64,000 bases of DNA from assembly GCA_020205615.1 (NCBI GenBank), contig CM035169.1, forward strand, positions 20,858,945-20,922,944, in the 5' to 3' direction. The notes under the pieces were generated by a model. That model had not been told where the DNA came from, made no database searches, and worked only from the letters and a program-made list of their open reading frames with translations. This document shows, one piece after another, positions 1 through 12,546 of the stretch (its first letter is position 1; each line of letters begins with the position of its first letter). A program made the translations under genes and the position numbers. The stretch is from Panax quinquefolius. Taxonomy: Eukaryota > Streptophyta > Magnoliopsida > Apiales > Araliaceae.

Positions 1-240
1 AACCACATCTCACCATCATCCCTTTGGTGAACCTCCACTTACTGAGCATGGTGAATAATCGTGAATACATTTGATGCTTACAAACTCAAAAAATTTCCAA
101 AACATGTTGCCTAAACTTCTCGGTGACTTTCATTCAATTTCTTGGCAATAATTATAGGGACATCCATATCACACCGATATATTACTTTTCGATTGAATTT
201 TCGGTTGCATTCCTCGTAGTAAAGATCCCATAGCGTAAAT
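1..240 (-). pseudogene. Exon fragment of a DUF1985-like transposon-associated gene
   Basis: Reading the minus strand from about position 230 downward gives a stretch that includes DLYYEECNRKF, then YRCDMDVPIIIAKKLNES, one stop, and a segment around TCFGNFL. From memory this resembles the start of plant DUF1985 proteins, a domain often found with Ulp1-type proteases in Mutator-like elements (a Leu-rich helix followed by an FG-H/N-FL motif). The window edge cuts the rest off. A basic N-terminal-like piece lies at 2195-2765 on the same strand, so 241-2160 may be an intron. The expected splice acceptor AG is not clean here. The assignment rests on a short motif and is tentative. It could instead be another transposon-borne ORF. 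Confidence 0.33.
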
Positions 241-2160
241 ACACAAAACCATAATTGAGCAGATATTAGTAACCAATATAACAAAATTTATACAAAAAAA
301 TAGTGTTATACACTAAATCCGATAAACAAATACATCTTAACAAGTAACGAATAATTACATGATGGTACCCGAACCATCTTTTAATGGTAACAATCATAAA
401 CAACCTATACACTAAACTCGATTTATTAAAACATGTATACTAGGAAAAAACATATTAAGCATAAAAAATACAAAATAGTAACAAAAGCGTAATATAGCGT
501 TAACCAAAATCTAATATACTTGATAACGAACTATAAAATAGCGGTAACCACAAGCATCTTAATAAGTAACCAAAACATTAAAAGTTTACGATAACAAATA
601 CATAAAAATAAGTAACCAAATAATTATTATTTTTACGATAACAAATACACACTAATAAAAATTCACGATAACGATTACATACTAATAAGTAACCTTGACC
701 CATAAAATTAACACGGTAATATAATATCACGATAACCAAATACATACTAATAAGTAACTTGACCCATGCGGTAACACATTAATATAATATCACGATAAAC
801 CAAATACATCTTAACAAGTAACCAAATAATTCTATGATGGTACCCGAACCATCTTTTAATGCTAACGATACATAAACAACCTATACACTAAACTCGATTT
901 ATTAAAACATGTATCTTAGGCAAAAACATATTAAGCATAAAAATACAAAATAGTAACAAAATTGTAATATAGCGGTACCAAAATATGATATAATGATAAC
1001 GAACTATAAAATCTGATAACCACAAACACATCTTAATAAGTAGCAAAACATTAAAAGTTTACGGTGGCAAATACATACTAATAAAAATTCACGATAACAA
1101 ATACATACTAATAAGTAACCAACCCATAACGGTAACACATTAATATAATATCACGATAAACCAAATACATACTAACAAGTAACAAATAATTACTATGATG
1201 GTACCCGAACCATCTTTAATAATGTAAAATAACAATAAATAAACTTTTAATGGTAACTAAACTAAATTTATTAAAACGATTTATTAAAACATGTATACTT
1301 AAGCAAAAACATATTAAGCATAAAAAATACAAAATAGTAAAAAAATTGTAATATAGCGATAAGCAAAATATGATATAACGATAACGAACTATAAAATCAC
1401 AATAACCACAAACATCTTAATAAGTAACCAAAACATTAAAAAGTTTACGGTGGCGAATACAATTAATAATAATAATTCACGATAACCAAATACATACTAA
1501 TAAGTAACTTGACCCATAAAAGTAACACGGTAATAAAATTTACGATAACCAAATATATACTAATAAATAACAAACCCATAAAAGTAACACGGTAATATAA
1601 TATCACGATAACCAAATCACATACTAATAAGTAACCAAATAATTCTATGATGGTACTCGAACCATCTTTTAATGGTAACAATCATAAACAACCTATACAC
1701 TAAACTCGATTTATTAAAACACATATACGAGGCAAAAACATATTAAGCATAAAAATACAAAATAGTAACAAAAGCGTAATATAATGATAACCAAAATCGA
1801 TATAACGATAACGAACTATAAAATAGCGGTAACCACAAGCATCTTAATAAGTAGCAAAACATTAAAAAGTTTACGATAACAAATACAAAAAAAAAAAAAG
1901 TAACCAAATAATTATTATTTTACATTAACGAAATCATACTAATAAAAATTCACGATAACAAATACATACTAATAAGTAACTTGACCCGTAAAAGTAACAC
2001 GATATATAATAATATCACGATAACAAATACATACTAATAAGTAACCGATCCATAAAAAAGTAACACGGTAATATAATTCACGATAACCAAATATATACTA
2101 ATAAGTAACCAAATAATTCTATGATGGTAACCATAAGTAAATTAAAAATAACACACCTTT
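241..2160. repeat. Tandem repeat array with higher-order structure
   Basis: The stretch consists of AT-rich units built on a core like ACGATAACCAAATACATACT followed by AATAAGTAAC, repeated many times. A larger unit is marked by GATGGTACCCGAACCATC at about 361, 836, 1197 and 1648, with a degenerate start near 2119, giving spacings of about 360-475 bp. Each large unit carries the same order of blocks (ATAAACAACCTATACAC, then ATTAAAACATGTATAC, then AAATACAAAATAGTAAC), so whole blocks were duplicated and later lost short pieces. No open frame of note runs through it. It may be intronic for the minus-strand fragments on either side. Confidence 0.8.
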
Positions 2161-2194
2161 AAATTTCTACGTGTTGGAATTATAATACGGATAA

Positions 2195-2765
2195 GCACTT
2201 GACCTTTGGCCTTAACTATAGGAACGTCAAGCTCAGAATCTATCTGCACTTGAGAATGCTTGATATCACTGTGTATCACCAGCCTATTTTCATTCTTACT
2301 CGATTTTCGACATGCATCCTTTTCCTTCCCCTTCTATCCACGACAAACTTCTTCTCGTCATTTGCGGACTCACACTCGGATATTCTCTTCCTCTTCCCAT
2401 CTTTCTTCTTTGTATCGACCATTTTATCTGAACATAAAAAATAACACAAACCCACTTTGAGAATGAAAGAACACGAGAACACGAGCGAAATCTATGAGCG
2501 AAATGGCTATGAAACACGAACAAAACCACGAGCGCGAAATGGCGCAGAGCGAGCGAAACACGAGCACGAGCGAGCGAGCGAACACGAGCGAAAGCGAAAT
2601 GGCTATGAACCCGATAACAAACAATGAAGAATCTTTGAAACACGAATGAAAGAGAAAGAAGCGGAAAAGGCGGAATGAGAGAGAAAAGAGGTTTCGGTGC
2701 GTGTAAATGGAATTATCTGAAAGCGAAGAGTCTACTGCGAATGATATTAGGCGGTTATCACGCAT
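2195..2765 (-). pseudogene. Possible 5' part of the minus-strand DUF1985-like gene
   Basis: On the minus strand this holds a CT-rich leader, several short overlapping open frames, and a basic segment reading DKMVDTKKKDGKRKR then ISECESANDEKKF, which looks like the charged N-terminus of a nuclear plant protein. The part 2480-2640 is a low-complexity tract of GAGCGA/GAACACGA repeats and cannot be coding in one consistent frame. I infer that it belongs with the fragment at 1-240, because both lie on the same strand on either side of the repeat array. The gene cannot be proved from this window, and 2276-2482 could be a chance frame. Confidence 0.25.
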
Positions 2766-3510
2766 TTTAAAAAAACATGCCCCATTAAAATTATTAATCC
2801 CTTTAATTAAGGACTCATAATTAATATAATATTGTAAATAAAATTAAAAAAGTGTAATATTTTTGTAATTATGTTTTGTGTGTTTTATTTTTGTAATTAT
2901 TTTTAAAAATGTACTAATATATATAATTAATCCGTGCCTCTCTACTAGAGTTTAGCTATATACGTACTGGGAGTCGAATTACGATTTTATTATTATGATT
3001 ATAATTATTTTTATTATTAAAATTTTATTATATATTACGAGAGTTTTTTGTTGAATTATGAGGTAGAATTATAAAATTGGTTCACTATATCGAATATATC
3101 GTTAAAATATTATCAAAGAAATTGATAAATTCACAACAGAAAATGATATTTCTACATAAAAATCGTAGTTATAGATCTTGTAGCGACGGTTCTATAACGA
3201 CACTTTTTACGTGAAAATATCAATTTTTTATTACCAATTATAATTATCCACGTAACTCATAACTAAAAAATTGACAATAAAAATCGCAAGATATTATTAT
3301 TATTATTAATTTTAATAATAACACTTGATAATAACTAACAATTTTAAGAATCTTGGGTTGAATATGCCTTCCCTTCCAAAACTCTCGTGAACAATAGAGA
3401 ACTTCAGTCTTGAAGTGCTTTTCAGGTATCGGTCTAATCTATATTGGGTGCTAATGAAATGGAGTTGGTATTTTGTATGTATTTCGTTATTGTTATAAGT
3501 AGATATAATC
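2766..3510. other. AT-rich stretch without recognised features
   Basis: The stretch is very AT-rich, with short inverted motifs but no coherent frame and no TE motif that I recognise. Confidence 0.6.
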
Positions 3511-3849
3511 AAGGGCGGATCTAAGATTTTTTTATAGTAGGGGAGGATTTATGAGTTTTTCCTTAGTAGAGCCGGATTTTAACTAATTTTTTGTTGAAGT
3601 TAAATAAAAAAATTAGAGCAAATCATAATATTTTTTGTAAAATACTGTGTATACTTCAAATTAAAAAGATTTTTTTATACTTGTATTTAGTATTGATTTA
3701 TAAAAAAAAAAATTGCCTTCCAAATTGAATTTTTCTATTAATAGCATCTTTAAATTTATTAATTTACGTATTTATTTTATCCTAAAAATAATCTAACAGG
3801 AGCAGCTGCTTATGTTGTTGGCCTGCTGCCCTCATGTAGATCTGCCCCG
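3511..3849. mobile_element. MITE-like element with short inverted ends
   Basis: The left end reads AAGGGCGGATCTAAG and the right end reads GTAGATCTGCCCCGG, which are imperfect inverted copies of each other about 340 bp apart. The interior is AT-rich and non-coding. I see no clear target-site duplication. The termini (RGGGGCGGATCTA type) are like those of non-autonomous hAT-related repeats in many dicots. The assignment is tentative. Confidence 0.4.
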
Positions 3850-4224
3850 GATATAATGGCAAAGTCCGTAAATTAAAACAGTTATATATTGTTATGAGTA
3901 GATATATTGCTAGTATCCTAATATTGTAGACAACGAGGATTAACTCCTCTATTATCAAGCTAATCGAAGTATTATCATACCATAACTAATGTGCAGGATC
4001 TATCAAGATGTTAAGCTTGTTCCACCAAAATGGACATAAACATTGTTAGAATTTGAGTTAAATTTGAAATGGGTTTTTATTAAGCATTTGAAGTGAATTT
4101 ATATATTAATGTGTTCTATTTTATGAGTTAATTAAAATTAAGTATTTAAAATCTCAAATTCATGATATAATGAATGAAAAATTAACTCTCAAAAAATAAC
4201 CATTGAAAATGATAATAAATACTT

Positions 4225-4944
4225 TATGGAGGCTAAATCTCATATCGTTAAAAACTAAAGTTCTTAGACAATATTCACTCTCGAGAATAAGTTCTCATTA
4301 CATTTATTGTCACACTATTTAATGAATAGTGGGGACTACTAATACTATCATCCGGACCCGTCACCCGCTCCCCGACTAGTCCATTGCCACGCTCTCATTT
4401 CACCGAAGAGAACGGTGAAAAAAGAGTGAAATTTCAACTAAGCCAGAAGAAATATTATGACTAAAATAATGCAAAATAAATTATCATTAGTCTTCAACAA
4501 TGTTAAATTGATAAAATACAATAGGCATCAAAGTTTAAGCTGCTTATGAACACGCAATCCATTAAAAAGAGTTAAGTAGAGAATAAAATCTACTATCTTT
4601 TATGATTTAAAAGGTTTTCATTACTTTTATATCACTGGACTCGACTTAATAAATAATCCATCTCATCCTTGCACTACTTCGGCCAATGATATTCATAAGT
4701 ATCACAACCACAAATTTATCCATGCACCACCAGACGGGCCAGGATATTCGATGTATTCATCAATGGTCATGATCACGCCAACAATCGAGTATCAATGCAT
4801 AGGCCAATGAGGACTTTTATCACATCATTTGTAATATTACGGTCATGATTACACAATAATTCATGGTCATAATCATACCAAGTCCATCTATGCATACCTA
4901 CTGGTACAAAATGACTTTCAACAAAATATAAAAATTAATTTGGA
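4225..4944 (+). mobile_element. Fragment of gypsy LTR (family A/B type)
   Basis: The block around 4290-4380 (ATTTATTGTCACACTATTTA, then GGACTACTAATACTATCATC) and the blocks around 4660-4870 (TTGCACTAC..GGCCAA, GGTCATGATCA) match in order and orientation the LTR sequences at 32370-33060, 43600-44320 and 47135-47280. The ends are not visible, so this is a decayed LTR remnant that the tandem copia structure to its right abuts near 4945. Confidence 0.6.
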
Positions 4945-5328
4945 CTGTTAACCTTTTGTAATGTGATATATGTTTTTGTCTTGATTTCCGTATACCGCTT
5001 TGCCTTATCAATCATGATATATATATATGTTAACATGATAAGATTTCAAATAAAGTGTATCATGTTAACATTTTTTTTTTTTTTTTTTTTTTAAGCACAT
5101 GGCTCCTGCACGTTGCCATACATATTTTCAAATGCCGCATGAGTCAGCCAGGATTAAGCACATCAGGCCTTTCGGGAAAATAAAATTTCGGCAGCCTTTT
5201 TTTTTTTTTTTTTTAATAAATTTTATACAATAAAATTATGCCCAATAAAATTGTTCTAAACACATATCAACATACATATCAAATCTGAACAATTAATAAT
5301 TCGCATAAAGGTTTGGCTCTGATGCCAC
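4945..5328 (-). mobile_element. Second copy of copia 5' internal region with PBS
   Basis: This segment is homologous to 12140-12546 (shared poly-T tract, GCATAAAGGTTTGGCTC, AAATTTCGG and TAATAAATTTTAT blocks). On the minus strand the first bases after the LTR are a primer-binding site reading TGGCATCAGAGCC (5315-5327, one base from the LTR end at 5329), the form complementary to initiator tRNA-Met used by plant copia elements. It therefore belongs to an internal region that follows the LTR at 5329-7195. That LTR thus serves both as 3' LTR of the element on its right and as 5' LTR of a truncated element on its left. Confidence 0.7.
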
Positions 5329-7195
5329 TGTTAGGTTTGTAATATTCATGTGCGCAATCAAATTGCATAAATTAGCGGAAGCGAGTAAAAATCAGAGTTT
5401 AAAATTAATTTACAAACCATATACCCGGATCACCCTTTATGCACAATTATTAATTAAACGAAAAGATAAAGAATAAAATCATACCCTTGAAGATCGAGCT
5501 TCCTCAGGTACAAGTTCACCTCCAAATCCTTTCGCGTTCAACTTGAATCCACCGGGTTTGGTTCCTTCCTTTGATCGGCGTTAGCCACCCATATGTTTGG
5601 CCTCAGAGGGTGATCCACCAAGGAAGAAGAATAATGATTGAAAAAAGGGTATTTGGCTCAAACCCTAGTTTTCTATCTCTATAGAAAAGGCGTACTCTCC
5701 AACAAATTGGAATTATGTCGTTTGTTGAAAAAAAATCAACAACCCCCACAACCCATAATAAGACTCCTCTTATTTATAGATGTCAAGCAACCCACTTTAA
5801 CAATTAAGGAATTGAGATTTATTTAATTAATTAAATTCTTTTAATTAATTAAGCTCCCTAATCTTATTAGGGAGAATTAATTAAACTCCTTTAACTAATT
5901 TTCCTTCTAATCAATTAGGAATAAATGAGAGTACTTATATTAAATTAATTCCTAAACTCTTTTAGAAATTAAAATAATAATAATTATAATAATATTAATA
6001 AGACTCCTCTTATTAATTTATATTTAATATTTCTAAAATATTAAATAATAAATATTAAGCTATTTAATTTATTCTATCACCATAGATTAAATTAAATATA
6101 CTTACTTATATTATTACGATTATGCCATTAACTTCTTAAATAATTATTCTTCCTTTTATGGTGTGACCCTTTAGGTTCTCCATATTAAACCCGGTTATGA
6201 ATAAATCAATTAGAACAATTCTAATCTTATTTAAATAAATAAATTAAACAATTAATTTATTTAAATAAATAATATTTATTCTACTGATAGGGATAAGCCT
6301 CACTAGCGATCAACGACTTTCCGGATAATATAGATTTCAACATTAATCATAAAAGAACCTTTGAGTAAATAGTTCTTAAAATACTGATTCAATCCTTCCA
6401 CCATCTGATGTCCCGATTAAATATAAGGACATGGAATTCTTGTCAAAGTCTTATTTTATTTAATTATATGTATTTCGATCCTTAAATGCATTGACTCCAA
6501 ATAATGCAAATTAGAAACTCCTTTCTAATTTCATTACGCCTTAACCAAGGACTCTTGGGTTGTCATTTATCGAATCACATAGGACATTTCTCTTCTTTTA
6601 TTAAGTGGTAGATTCTTTATTGATCATACATTATCTCCATATACTGACTTATTATACCCAAGCATACCCTTTGATATACCCTAAGGGTCTTAAGGAATAA
6701 GTCAAAGTATAACTCATCATACACGAGATACTATGATGATCTCAAGTCAAGGATTACTTGTACTACTATCACTCTGAGAATTCTATTGGCGAGCAAATAA
6801 AACTCCATTAGGTATTCCTTAGCGAGCCACGTTAAATTGAACTTATTCTCTAATAAGCACCTACATACTTGTTTTTAGTGTCTCCACACAAATGATCGTG
6901 AGATCAATCATCCTCATCAATGAGCAAGCAGCGTATGTACCCAATCTATCAGGATTCACTAATCCCCGATTTAGTAATCCAACGATTGGGAACTATTTTA
7001 GTTTTAAGCTTTCAAAGAATTTAGATCTCATTAAATGATCATCATCCTTATTCTAAAAGCATTGCTTAAAACTATGGGTTTATCACATATTATAAAACGA
7101 CATCATGTAGATAATTAAAAGCCTTTAATAAATTAATACTTTTTATTAATAAATGAATAAGATTATTTACAAAGTATATGCTTTATCATCAAACA
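5329..7195 (-). repeat. Copia LTR, copy 1 (3' LTR of the element)
   Basis: On the plus strand it begins TGTTAGGTTTGTAATATTC and ends CTTTATCATCAAACA. Homology with 12547-14399 runs the whole length and stops immediately after AACATGAT. The LTR carries repeated TTAATTAATTAA and AAGACTCCTCTTATT blocks. The end nearest 7195 is followed within about 30 bases by the polypurine tract on the minus strand. Confidence 0.85.
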
Positions 7196-7223
7196 TGATT
7201 GGCTTGTATGCATCTACTACTTT

Positions 7224-7240
7224 CAATCTCCCACTTGCAC
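7224..7240 (-). other. Copia polypurine tract
   Basis: The minus strand reads GTGCAAGTGGGAGATTG, the AAGTGGGAGATTG form seen at the 3' end of many plant copia elements just before the 3' LTR. It lies between the RNase H remnant and the LTR at 5329-7195, which fixes the orientation as minus. Confidence 0.75.
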
Positions 7241-9380
7241 TAAAAGCCGATCGCCATCAGTATCTTATACTCTTCTTTCTACAAGTGGCGATTATCCTGC
7301 TTTGTTGGATAAGCTTTAGTTAATGGATATGTAATGTTGTTCTTGAGAGTCCACCATCTCTATAGTGATTTCCCATCTTTCGATGATTCTTATAATCAAA
7401 TGAAAGTGCCACAACACATGTTTAGATCCAAGATGAGACTTAGGAACTATTCCTAGTTCTATAATGAACTTTTAATCCAAACAATCAACTTGCGGCTTCA
7501 TTTATAGCTATATACTTTGTCTTTATCACTAAACCGGCAACTCTTTCTTTGTTTGGAACCTTTTCAATTCTTTGCACCTTTGTTCAAGGTAACCCTTTAC
7601 CTTAAAGTGGATTTTTCTGTCGTCTTGATGCATGCGAAAAACTTGAGTGCATTAAGCCCTCTAGTTTTAATTCAGACCCACCATGATATGCTCACATCTT
7701 TAGTCTTGGGTTAAGAACTTTAAGATGTTTTTCACTAACTCATAGTGAACTTCTCCGAATATATTGATCAAAATCGGGTCTCGTATATTTCATTGCATAC
7801 ATGATTGTCACTCATGCGACCTCTCTCTTTCGAGAGTCTATGGGGACTATTAGAGAGATACACTCCATTAGCTCATCTACATGAGACATCTCTTAGAGTT
7901 TGCCATGCTAAGCGACTTTAGCATCAAATGAATATCGTTCTTGGGTTAAGTCGAGCATCCTCTTAAATCTATCTATATAGATTTTATCCCCAATTAAGAT
8001 ACTCTTCCCAAATCATCCGTGGAGGAATGATTGAACAACTTTATCTTTCTTGATTGTAGCATTGGTATGTAATTCCTCATAGTAGTATATCAACATATAA
8101 TACTAGAAATTTCACGGCGCTCCATTGCCTGACCCTTTTGTACACACTTACTAGAACTCTTACCTCACTCATCGTATATAGCTCGGATCATCATCTTACA
8201 TGATGTGTATCTCATCATCATCATCTATGATGAATCCATACCTCTAGGTATCTTGATGCTTATTCGATTCTGATTAGGTTGTGGTATAATAGAATCATAT
8301 CTACAGGTTCCTCTTATTTGACTTATAGTATTTTGTGGTTCTTGAACTCTTCAAGATCTATTATCCTCCCACTAGCCCCTTTAATGATAAACACCTTTAT
8401 CTCTTAGAAGGAAGGTGTGTTTCATAATAAACACCTTTTGCTATGTAGGATTATAGAACATATGCCCTAAACTTACTTTAGGATGTCCCACAAATCAGTA
8501 CATGTCAAATTTTGTCCCAAGCTTATCCTTTGAAACCTTTTCACATAAGTTGGACAACCCCTTATCTTAACATGCTAAAGATTAGGAATCCTCCATGTCC
8601 ATAACTTTTATGGGGTCTTGGAAATTTGGATTTTGAGGTTACCTTTTCGTAGAATGTCGCGACCATTTCTAGGACATGATCTAGAAGGATCTTTGGAATG
8701 TCGATAAAATCATTATGGACCGCACCATGTCCAACAAAGTGCGATTTTTCCTTTTCGGATACATCAATCAATTATTACGTATCGAGGGCGTCCATTATGA
8801 GAAAACCATTTGAGATGATCTAAAAAAACTTATTGCACAAATATTTATTCTTTGATCTAATCAATGAATCTTAATACTTTGCCGATTTGTTTCACTTACG
8901 AATTCTTTGAACCTTTCAAATAATTCATACTTATATTCAAACAAATACACACATTCAACTCTTTGAATGATCATCTCCTTTTCTTATACTAATTTGTTCG
9001 ATATGCAAAATTATTTTCATGTAAGTCAGTATACAAAATTTATTAAGTAATATTCGGTTTCTATACAAAACATTATTATTATAAATAGAACAACAATTGT
9101 TCTTTATAATAATAAAGATTTCATTGTCCAACAATAAAATGGAAATAATATTTTTAACAAGAGGCGGAATACAATAACAACTTATTAACTTAATAGATTT
9201 TGCTCGTAGGCATTGCTAAACTATAAGTTTCATGGCTAATATGGCAACCTTTGCTACATTTCCGCACATAGGATTACTTATATTTGTTTAGCTTTTTACT
9301 TCTGCTTGGTCCTTCATAAATCTATATTTATGATAACCAAAATCGGTATCCAATACCCAAGTAGAACCTTGACTTAAAGA
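7240..9380 (-). pseudogene. Copia pol remnant (protease, integrase, RT piece, RNase H)
   Basis: Minus-strand frames, switching often, give in order: a protease-like STWVLDTDFGYH (about 9330-9370); an integrase piece containing RTLLDMVRSMM and then a segment ending GCPTYVKRFQ (about 8530-8760); a post-integrase link with KKGVYYETHLP; RT/RNase H pieces KIYIDRFKRMLDLTQERYS, MYAMKYTRPDFDQYI and GGSELKLEGLMHSSF (about 7640-7990); and RNase H C-terminal YIAINEAA, ELGIVP, SKHVLWHFHLI and PLTK (about 7310-7540). The Y-x-DD reverse transcriptase core is missing. The space between the link and the RNase H pieces is only a few hundred bases, so RT was mostly deleted. The family order is established knowledge; the matches are by eye. 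Confidence 0.82.
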
Positions 9381-9389
9381 AAAATTTAT

Positions 9390-10140
9390 TTCAATCATGA
9401 ACAAAAGCGTATTATGTAGAAACTTCACTAAGCTTCTTTGGTTAGCCTCTGCGAAGATGCTTCTCATCAGATTTCTTTCCGGTGTCGGGCTTATTACGGT
9501 GGAAGCAAACTCCTTTGCTATCCATATCAGTTTTGTTCTTATTATCCTTTGTTTACGCCTTTACATTTACCTTCTTTGAATCGTTCTTCTTTTCGGAAGA
9601 TCCTTTGGCCCCTACCGAAGAAGACATGGATCTTTCTTGGTTGGAAAGTGACTCTCGACATTTTCAACATGTTAAGCAAATCGAAAAGGTGATATCTAGC
9701 TTGTTCATATGAAAAATTCACAACAATTGTGAAAGGAGTCAGGGAGTGAGTGCGAGATCAAATCTTGGCTCAACTCTCCATCCATGACAAAACTTCGTTG
9801 TCCTAATTGATCAATCAAATTGATAATGTTAAGGACTTTTATCTGCATCTGTGTAGTGCCATTGGCCATTCTAGATCGGAAGAGCTCCTTAGATATCTTA
9901 TATCTATCGGTCCTACTTTCCTCACCATCAACTACTTGTTGTGCGGGGAATATAGTAGAAGTGCATCCATAGTTTCATCTTTGACGTTGAAGCTCGTTAC
10001 TCGTGGATGCGAGCATGATGCATTGAGCAACTATGCATCATCTTGCCACTTTCTAAAAATAGCAATCTCTTCCTCGGAGGCATTATGCGCAACCATTGCG
10101 AGGATAGGCGTATTAAGGACATAAGATAGCTTTTCGATTA
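9390..10140 (-). pseudogene. Copia gag remnant
   Basis: The minus strand contains DLISHSLPDSFHNCCEFF followed by an MNKLDI-like run in other frames and a lysine-rich tail. This is the pattern of plant copia gag (UBN2-type), where a SLP-SF/Y motif precedes an NK-L-LL-ML motif. A damaged zinc knuckle reads GVCFHRNKPDTGKK (about 9480-9510), where the intact family motif has further Cys and His residues. Several frameshifts are present. It lies upstream of the protease remnant, as expected. Confidence 0.72.
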
Positions 10141-11499
10141 TGAGAACTATTCTCATTTCCTTAACCAATCCGTTTAATACGGTCCGGTTAAATAACATCT
10201 AATATGTTTATGATGATAGTAATTTAGACATTGTAAAATTTTGAAAATGAATTTGTAATTAACAACATTTTAGCATACATTCTTTTATTAATTACCAAAA
10301 TAAATTAGGTCTTGTTTTAAATTGGTATCTCCACTATTTTCTTCAAACTATATTACCCTCACTTATATAGTTCGGCAAAATCTAATTAAAGATTTCTAGT
10401 GAGAATAAGGATCCCATTTCAAATGTATATAGCCTTGTGGTGACACAACAAACTATATATAAATAAATAGGTGACAACTTTTGTCGATTACATCAACTAC
10501 ATCAACTCCTTTTCTTTTGCCTCTTAGATTATTTTGATCAGTGGTGGCACATCCAGAATCAAAATTATCCAAGTTAAGTCGAACTAGCACTCCATATATT
10601 CAAAAAGAAAAATATCATCCTTGTGGTGACTGACAAAAATAATATTGTTCAATTTTCTTTATAAGCATCAAATGTGATAAATTAACATCTTAAATACTTA
10701 ATACTTGCCTTGTGGTGACACAACAAACTCATATTAAATATTTAATACTCTATTAATTTTATCATCTTTAGAAAGCGACGTTCGATATTCCAAATATCTT
10801 TGAGCGCTTAGGACTTAATATAAAAAATTGAGGGTTTGTTATTAATTTGTCTCATCTTGTTTAGCGGCATTACATATATATATATAAAAAAGCGTCATAT
10901 TAATGAACATGCGAAGCATGTTTGCATAATATATAATATATATATAGTATAAGCATGCACATATAGAATCTTATATTCTACTAGGATTGATTATGGACTT
11001 TTATTCTAGTTTGGTTCACTAGAGCCACCAAGTGAACTAAAAAAATTGAACTCCCCAAGGGGTGCAAGAAATAATATTTAAATATAACTATTACATTTAA
11101 ACTTAGGGCTCCATTACAAGCGGGTCTTGCGCTCCTTGCTCCTTGATCTCTAATTCTTCAAAATTAATTCTAACTATTCCTATTACAAAACTATTTAAAA
11201 TAAATAGAAACCTTGATCGTGATCGAGGGGAAGTACATAGGAGGAGATAGAATTTACATTAAGAAAAATTAGAGAAGGCGAAGTCTGTGCAGACCCCATT
11301 TAATAAAACCCGTACATTCATGCATCCAACTAAAATAAAATCCAATCATATTAATCGATAGTCCATAATCAATCCCATTTATTATCATACACATCACCAT
11401 ATGTATCGATAAATAACATTCATCTTATGAATAATAAACATTTAATATATATATTGATATCATTTAATGGGCAAATTTAGTTAGTATAAAATCTAATTT

Positions 11500-12030
11500 T
11501 GAATTAAAATAAACTCCTTTATTTTAATCCAAATTTAAATCAAAATAAAACTATTTTATTTTAATTTATCCTATTTTGAATAAAATAAACTATTTTATTT
11601 TAATCAAAATTTTAATCAAAATAAACTCCTTTATTTTAATTAATTATGGAATCAATTCCATATATAAAAAAAAATTATTAAAGGAAACACGGATTATTTT
11701 CTATTCACAAATAAACTCCTTTATTTTGAATAATATGAAATCTTATTTCATATTTAAATAAACTCCTTTATTTAAAGGAAACATGGATTCTCTTTTTCTA
11801 TTCACAAATAAACTCCTTTATTTTGAATAATATGAAATCTTATTTCATATCTAAATAAACTCCTTTATTTAAGGAAAAATATAATCCAATTTCAACTCCA
11901 ATTAGTTATCATGGAATCAATTCCAACTCTAATTAGTTAGCATGAAATTTAATTTTAAAATTAAAATAAACCTTTTATTTTAAGATTAAAATAAACCTTT
12001 TATTTTAAAATTTAAAATAACTTTTATTTT
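11500..12030. repeat. Short tandem/interspersed AATAAACTCCTTTATTTT repeats
   Basis: About ten copies of a near-palindromic motif (AAATAAACTCCTTTATTT) alternate with ATGAAATCTTATTTCATAT and GGAAACATGGATT blocks. The motif is close to its own reverse complement apart from the CTCC/GGAG core, so the transcript could form a ladder of hairpins. Confidence 0.7.
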
Positions 12031-12068
12031 AATAATAAAATTATTAAAATATATATATTATAATAATA

Positions 12069-12070
<2 letters not shown>

Positions 12071-12118
<48 letters not shown>
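12071..12118. repeat. (TA)n microsatellite
   Basis: A run of nearly pure TA dinucleotides lies inside the copia leader. Confidence 0.9.
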
Positions 12119-12122
<4 letters not shown>

Positions 12123-12526
12123 AAAATTATTAAATTTGGAGCTTCATTAACCTTATAATGTGATATATGTTTTTATGTTTTGTCTTGATTTCGTCATTTG
12201 CCAATATATCAATCAATGATTGATATATATATATATTAACATATAAGATTCATATATATATATATCATATTTACATTTTTTATTTTTATTTTTTATTTTT
12301 TTTAAGCACATTGGCTGTGCTCCGTTATTTATTTTACATATACATATTTTCAAATGCGTACGAATAGAAACCTTGATTAAGCAAATCATCAGCCTTTTCG
12401 TGAAAAAAATTTCGGTTTTTTTTTTTTTTTTTTAATAAATTTTATCTAATAAAATTATGCCCAATTAAATTATTCTAAAACATATCAACATACATATCAA
12501 ATTAAAACAATTAATAATTTGCATAA

Positions 12527-12546
12527 AGGTTTGGCTCGATGCCCTT
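12527..12546 (-). other. Degenerate copia PBS (copy 2)
   Basis: The plus strand TTTGGCTCGATGCCCTT is directly beside the LTR start at 12547. Compared with 5315-5327 it lacks the T and G of CTG and has CTTT where copy 1 has ACTG, so the primer-binding site is recognisable but altered at exactly the CNG positions. Confidence 0.65.

Larger units (their letters stand above)
10141..12140 (-). other. Copia 5' leader with internal short repeats
   Basis: This is non-coding sequence between the copia PBS and gag. CCTTGTGGTGAC occurs near 10433, 10618 and 10707, twice followed by ACAACAAACT. From about 11500 to 12030 the sequence is dominated by a repeated AAATAAACTCCTTTATTTTA motif (about ten degenerate copies). 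I see no ORF that I would trust. Confidence 0.6.
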
